From assembly GCA_012934845.2 (NCBI GenBank), contig WNNJ02000896.1, positions 34,035-98,034 of the forward strand: a stretch of 64,000 nt of DNA, given 5' to 3'. The position numbers and the translations under genes were made by a program. Of the stretch, positions 59,690-64,000 are shown piece after piece. This DNA comes from Pomphorhynchus laevis. Lineage: Eukaryota > Acanthocephala > Palaeacanthocephala > Echinorhynchida > Pomphorhynchidae. Position 1 is the stretch's first letter; every line of letters begins with the position of its first letter. Under the pieces are notes generated by a model that worked only from the letters and a program-made list of their open reading frames with translations, made no database searches and was not told the DNA's origin.

Positions 59690-62256
59690 TAAATATAATT
59701 GCACTCAATTCAGTTTTCTAGAAGACATTTTCTTGCAGACAGTGTTGTGAGATAGAACCTTCGATAAATGATAACTATAAAGTATATATTTTTCGTTAGT
59801 TCATCACTTAAAAATTAGTGAAATTAATTATTAAATAATTATATTATCTATAATTTGAAATTTTGATGATACTACCGGAGGAAACTAGCAAAATATTATA
59901 AAAATTATTTTTTCCTATTTCATAGATTCTGTTTAAAAGTTTATAGTTTTTAACTTAAAATGTTTCTTTTTATAATTGTTCATATTCTGTTCCAAAATTT
60001 AAGATAAAAATTATATTTATAACACTATGTCTTAGCAGTTTTCATATTTGGAGATAGTGAAGCAGTTAGGATACTGTAGTATCACCAAGTTTTAGGTTGA
60101 GACTTTAATAAGTCAAGAACTTAACATACTATAGTATCATCACGTGTTGTGTTGATATTTGAATAAAAACATTTGATGAAATGGCAATACATGATGCTCA
60201 AACCGTATGGTATTGTAGCCGAAACAAAATTGACAGGTGTCGCAATTTATGCAATATAGAATAGGATTATGATTATCTTATTAATTAGACGGAATGAAGG
60301 ATAAAACCAAACGGCGTATAAGTATTAATATAGACGAATTAATGAATTCTAAGCTCAATACCTGTACGATTGCCGAGTAAAATACGAAACCTGGATCACC
60401 GATACTTCGTATGATTTGTAAAACAGCAAACTGGAATTTATTCAAGAAATAATACACAAGCAATTATACGATTTACCGGAACGGAAATGTTTGATTTGCG
60501 AAAACATTTAAATCAAAATATTCATTGTCAAACAATTCATTTAAAGTCGCTGCACGAACAGTGCCTCAAACAAAAAACAAGGCAATGATACATTTTTGTT
60601 TTTCATTGTTGCTCATTGTTTTTACATTTAAAGTATTTATCACGACATACTTTATAGCGTTGAAAAATCCTTGTCGTAACGTTTCTTTCAAAGGAAAGCA
60701 GCGTTACTTTTCGATCAAAGGAAATCGAATTAGGCCCGATTAAAAGTGGATATTTGTACTGTATGAAATTAATGCGTTTATAAAATTCTGATTATTTAGA
60801 CAAGCGACGACGAAATGATAGGTGAGATAGGTTTTTTGTAGTTTCTGTGATTTTGAATTTTATGAAGAGATAATAAATGGTATACTTTGTATTAGGATAA
60901 GATACGAGAAATCAAATGTCTTCACAGGAAATACGTCATTAGCAAATGTTTGGCTCCGCCACTATGTTGGGTTGAGGAATAGAGACCAAAACCTGATAAC
61001 ATCGCAGTTCATCCTGATGACTTCTAATCCTTATTCTGATACATCGTCTGATATTTATTAGTCAATTCATAAAAATTGACTTTTATTTGTATTAATACTA
61101 TACATTATACATTAATACTTAATGTATTTACCCTTTGGTTCGAGGAATAGGGCCCGAAACCTGATAGCAAATCATTTCTTACTTATGATCTATAATTCCT
61201 ATTCTCATTCATCGTCTATTATTTATCAGTTAATTCAAATAAATTGACTTTTTTAAATTTCAATTTTGAATTTTAAATTGATATAAGTTAAAATATTATT
61301 TAACAATTATTTATTATTTATAATTATTTTATTTATCATTATTTTTAATTTATAAATAATTTAATATACGTAGACTCGTTTACCTTATCTGATTTATAAC
61401 AATTTAGAACAATTCATTACATACATTATATAAAATTTTATATGTAACAATTATTTATAATTATTTATAATTAAATTATTTAATATTTAACATTATTGTT
61501 TTAATTTATAAACAACAAAATATGTATACTCAGTTAGATGTCCTGATTCAATTATAATGTATAATACTATATAAAAAATATTAAGTAATAAATTTATAAA
61601 CCTAAATTTGTAACCTTTATTGGGTTATAAGTTTTGATACATCTTCCACCATTTAAATATTTTGCATAGTCCAAAAATATATAATCTATATAATATATAA
61701 TCTATATAATATATATTATATTATATAAAAATCGTATTTTTTAAACGATTCAGTAGAACTAAAATGGCATATCGATCTAAATGGTGCGACTAGAAGGATT
61801 TCATCAAGTATTAAGTAGATCAACGTTCTAATTAATAGGTTTATTAAATTTTTTTATTGTACTTCAAAATGGTTAAAAAACGAATTCAAAAATGAATCAA
61901 GATAAAGGCTGAAAACGAAATAATATTTAGTCGTTATTATCAAAGATTTGAGGTTTAAATTCTAGATTTAAATCAAGAGTATAATCTATTATATAATTAA
62001 TTATAATCTATTATAATCTATATAATCTATTATATAATCTACTATATCTATTATCTTATCAATTGGGATAAGATATGGATTTTATATTTTATATAAATAT
62101 GGATTTTATATTTTATATTATATCAATTTGGACTTATATCACCAAAACGTTAAGGTAATTTGTTTAGCTTTTCCGTATTTATCGATTAGAATACTTATAA
62201 ATTGTTATTATAGCTGATTATACTTTTATCAATAAGGCGAGGATAAAAGTCATCAT
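59690..62256. other. Non-coding AT-rich region with a dispersed repeat
   Basis: Apart from the repeat at 60,860-61,030 (related to 25,780-25,960), the region is A/T-rich, extreme at 61,270-61,520 and 61,670-61,740. Short hydrophobic frames on both strands at 60,281-60,743 lack any supporting feature. Confidence 0.4.
60860..61030. repeat. Dispersed repeat, inverted relative to 25,780-25,960
   Basis: See the counterpart. A further partial copy starts at 61,136 (GGTTCGAGGAATAGGGCC). Confidence 0.6.
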
Positions 62257-62582
62257 CTAATTTCCAGATATGCACTCTTTCTCGATATGCGATCCACGAT
62301 GCTGATTGTATTCAACAGTTAGTAGATGTTGAAGATATTTGAAAACCATTTCTTCTACAGAATTATTTTCCTGCAATGACAGTTGAGGATGAATCTCTCT
62401 TAGCAGTTTGAATTCACGCAGCAAGCGACATGCTGAAATCCAAGTTGATTTAATTTGTCTAGATTTGGCATATGTTGAATCACATATGCACATTATTTTC
62501 TCGAACAGAATTCGACGTGCATTTAGCAACCAAGAAATCGTGATCTTGTATGGAAATACGATTGATCCGTTTGTGTCTCGCT
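62257..62582 (-). CDS. Probable terminal exon of an unidentified host gene
   Basis: On the minus strand an acceptor (TTACTATATTTAG) at about 62,583 opens a frame that runs 107 codons to TAG at 62,257-62,259. The residues are diverse and protein-like, with no low complexity: segments such as ISWLLNARRILFEKIMCICD and ISACRLLREFKLLREIHPQL, then an acidic-to-basic tail ending IEKECISGN. It looks mostly helical. Composition is less AT-rich than the flanks. The opposite strand also has an 87-codon frame (62,408-62,671), which I regard as a shadow. The rest of the gene would lie beyond the right edge, with the ribozyme-like satellite in its last intron. I cannot name the family. Confidence 0.55.
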
Positions 62583-62927
62583 CTAAATATAGTAATAGAA
62601 TAATTACTTTTAAAATTTCGTTGAACGTTAATCATCAAATAATAGAAAAATTAGGAAATTATTGTAAATAATTAGTCGAATAGGAAAAAACGATATGATA
62701 GCATGAAAATCGGATACATGGAAATTGGTAGATATATCATTACAAATACTTTTTAAACTTATCAGCTTAAAAGATTTATAATTTATGTAAATCTTAAATG
62801 CCAGTGATTTTGCTAATGATCCAATTTGGTGAAGACGTATTGCTGGTTTAGCACTCTATGAGTATACTAGACGTGTTCTATGGGTATACCATAGTTGTTC
62901 TAGTACCTCATACCCATGAATCGTTTA

Positions 62928-63010
62928 TTGCCGTCTGCTAGTCCTCCTCTGCATCCTGCAGTGGGAGGGATCTGGCACTGATCAGTCATTGTGATGACGA
63001 AACAGTATCT
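62928..63010 (+). ncRNA. Hammerhead-ribozyme-like motif, unit 1
   Basis: GTC (62,933-62,935) as cleavage triplet; stem I TGC...GCA with an inner CTGCA/TGCAG hairpin; core CTGATCA (62,978-62,984, one change from CTGATGA); stem II GTCAT/ATGAC perfect with loop TGTG; GAAAC (62,999-63,003). Stem III is weak, with an A where a pairing G is expected. Confidence 0.5.
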
Positions 63011-63244
63011 ATTACTGTTTTCGTTTTTCGTTCACGTCGGGCTTATATAATTACAAAAATTCACGCGGAATGATATCATTTGAGATATATTCATATTAGA
63101 AGAAGTGAGCCGATATAAAGATACCTACGCTGGTATTTGCCAGTGCCTTTGCTAATGATCCTATTTGGTAAAGCCGTAATGCTGGTTTAGCACTCTATGA
63201 GTATACTATAGTTGTTCTAGTACCTCATACCCATGGATCGTTTA

Positions 63245-63326
63245 TTGCCGTCTGATAGTCCTTCTCTGCATTTAACAGTGGGAGGGATCTGGCACCGATG
63301 AGTCATTGTGATGTCGAAACGGTATC
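63245..63326 (+). ncRNA. Hammerhead-ribozyme-like motif, unit 2
   Basis: GTC at 63,250-63,252; stem III TGCCG/CGGTA pairs over 5 bp; stem I can pair TCCTTC with GAGGGA and CTG with CAG; core CCGATGA (63,295-63,301, one change); stem II GTCAT/ATGTC with one mismatch; GAAAC 63,316-63,320. Confidence 0.5.
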
Positions 63327-63561
63327 TATTACTGTTTTCGTTTTTATTTCGCGTCGGGCTTATATGATTACAAAAATTCACGAGGAATGATATCATTTGA
63401 GATATATTCATATTAGAAGAAGTGATCCGATTTAAAGACACCTGCGCTGGCATTTGCCAGTGCTTTTGCTAATGATCCTATTTGGTAAAGCCGTAATGCT
63501 GGTTTAGCACTTTATGATAATACTAGAGGTGATCTAGTACAGCATACACATTATTCGTTTA

Positions 63562-63642
63562 TTGCCGTCAGCTAGTTCTCCTCTGTATCCAACAGTGGGA
63601 TAGATCTGGCCCTGATGAGTCAGTGTATGACGAAACTGTATC
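63562..63642 (+). ncRNA. Hammerhead-ribozyme-like motif, unit 3
   Basis: GTC at 63,567-63,569; core CTGATGA intact (63,612-63,618); stem II GTCA/TGAC perfect; GAAAC 63,632-63,636; stem I has CTG/CAG and TCT/AGA helices. Stem III has one mismatch. This unit has the best conserved core of the three. Confidence 0.55.
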
Positions 63643-63754
63643 TATTACTGCTTTCGTTTTTCTTTCGCGTCGGGTTTATATGATTGTAAACATAAGGTTT
63701 CGCTATTTTAAAAGATTTCTATATTTTAAATAGTTGATAATGATCCATTATTGA

Positions 63755-63900
63755 TAAAGAATTATTGGAGTTGGATCAAAGAAAAGAGGAAAATTTTGAT
63801 ATTTCGCAAAATTCCGTTAGCAACTTCAGGAAATTACATGTAATTTTCTAAAGATGCTAACAGAATTTAGCGAAATATCAAAATGTTCCTCTTTTTTAGA
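63755..63900. repeat. Foldback element, ~60-bp arms
   Basis: A near-perfect palindrome centred at ACATGTAATT near 63,836. The arms contain TTTGATATTTCGC and its complement. A hammerhead-like core similar to that at 29.5 and 33.7 kb is present but altered (CTAAAGA). It starts with the same GGATCAAAG-type stretch as the other copies. Confidence 0.85.
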
Positions 63901-64000
63901 TTTCTATATTTTGTATTATTTAGCAAAGCCTAAATGATATTACAAAGCCGTTATTTGTCACTGAACCTCAAATATTTAGTATAATTAACTAATCCTTAAT

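Larger units (their letters stand above)
62811..63700 (+). repeat. Tandem satellite, ~317-339-bp unit x 2.7, with embedded hammerhead-like motif
   Basis: TGCTAATGATCC recurs at 62,811, 63,150 and 63,477. The hammerhead-like cores are spaced exactly 317 bp (62,933; 63,250; 63,567). Unit 1 has an extra stretch in its left part. Units are about 85-90% identical. Nothing coding. Confidence 0.95.

Overview
The window is a very AT-rich, gene-poor stretch of a multicellular eukaryote genome. Evidence for an animal is the pattern of short exons with GTAAGT donors and TTTAG acceptors, together with decayed copies of animal-type retroelements (CR1/L2-like and RTE-like LINEs, Penelope-like elements, and a reverse-transcriptase family I remember from cnidarians and other invertebrates). 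I cannot place it to phylum. Nothing prokaryotic is present, and most small open frames are chance or decayed transposons.

The outstanding feature is an array of tiny homologous exons on the minus strand from about 33.6 kb down to 2.5 kb. Eighteen units of 45, 60, 63, 66 or 69 nt are each bounded by an acceptor ending in AG (nearly always TTTAG) and a GTAAGT or GTGAGT donor. Every unit is a multiple of three and lies in the same phase. Seventeen are open through their whole length and one carries an in-frame stop. Each encodes a 20-23 residue repeat, roughly N-[ST]-x3-S-N-x-S-[LI]-x-[VF]. Every split codon reads NT|R, so the junction residue is always Ile, Met, Leu or Val. A likely terminal exon with a stop lies at 2,492-2,558. 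The first exon was not found. At least five decayed exon relics and a 2.5-kb direct duplication carrying two exons show that the array grows and decays by segmental copying. One repeat per exon with alternating hydrophobic residues suggests a parallel beta-helix protein with one coil per exon.

Region by region: 1-0.2 kb, the last exon of an unidentified plus-strand gene; 1.1-1.9 kb, one arm of an inverted repeat whose partner is at 38.9-39.8 kb; 2.5-33.6 kb, the microexon gene, its introns filled with LINE, Penelope and RTE debris, foldback elements and duplications; 33.6-43 kb, non-coding apart from a LINE fragment; 43.5-59.5 kb, a dense graveyard of decayed retroelements with a 20-bp minisatellite and a ~370-bp tandem repeat; 59.7-62.2 kb, AT-rich and non-coding; 62.26-62.58 kb, the probable last exon of a minus-strand gene extending beyond the window; 62.8-63.7 kb, a tandem repeat whose units each contain a sequence that can be folded as a hammerhead ribozyme.

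A second theme is hammerhead-like cores (CTGANGA, stem, GAAA). They recur in the 62.8-63.7 kb tandem units, in two diverged single copies at 37.7 and 38.3 kb, and in palindromic foldback elements at 29.5, 33.7, 44.6 and 63.8 kb. Penelope-like fragments in the same window are relevant because members of that group are known to carry hammerhead motifs.
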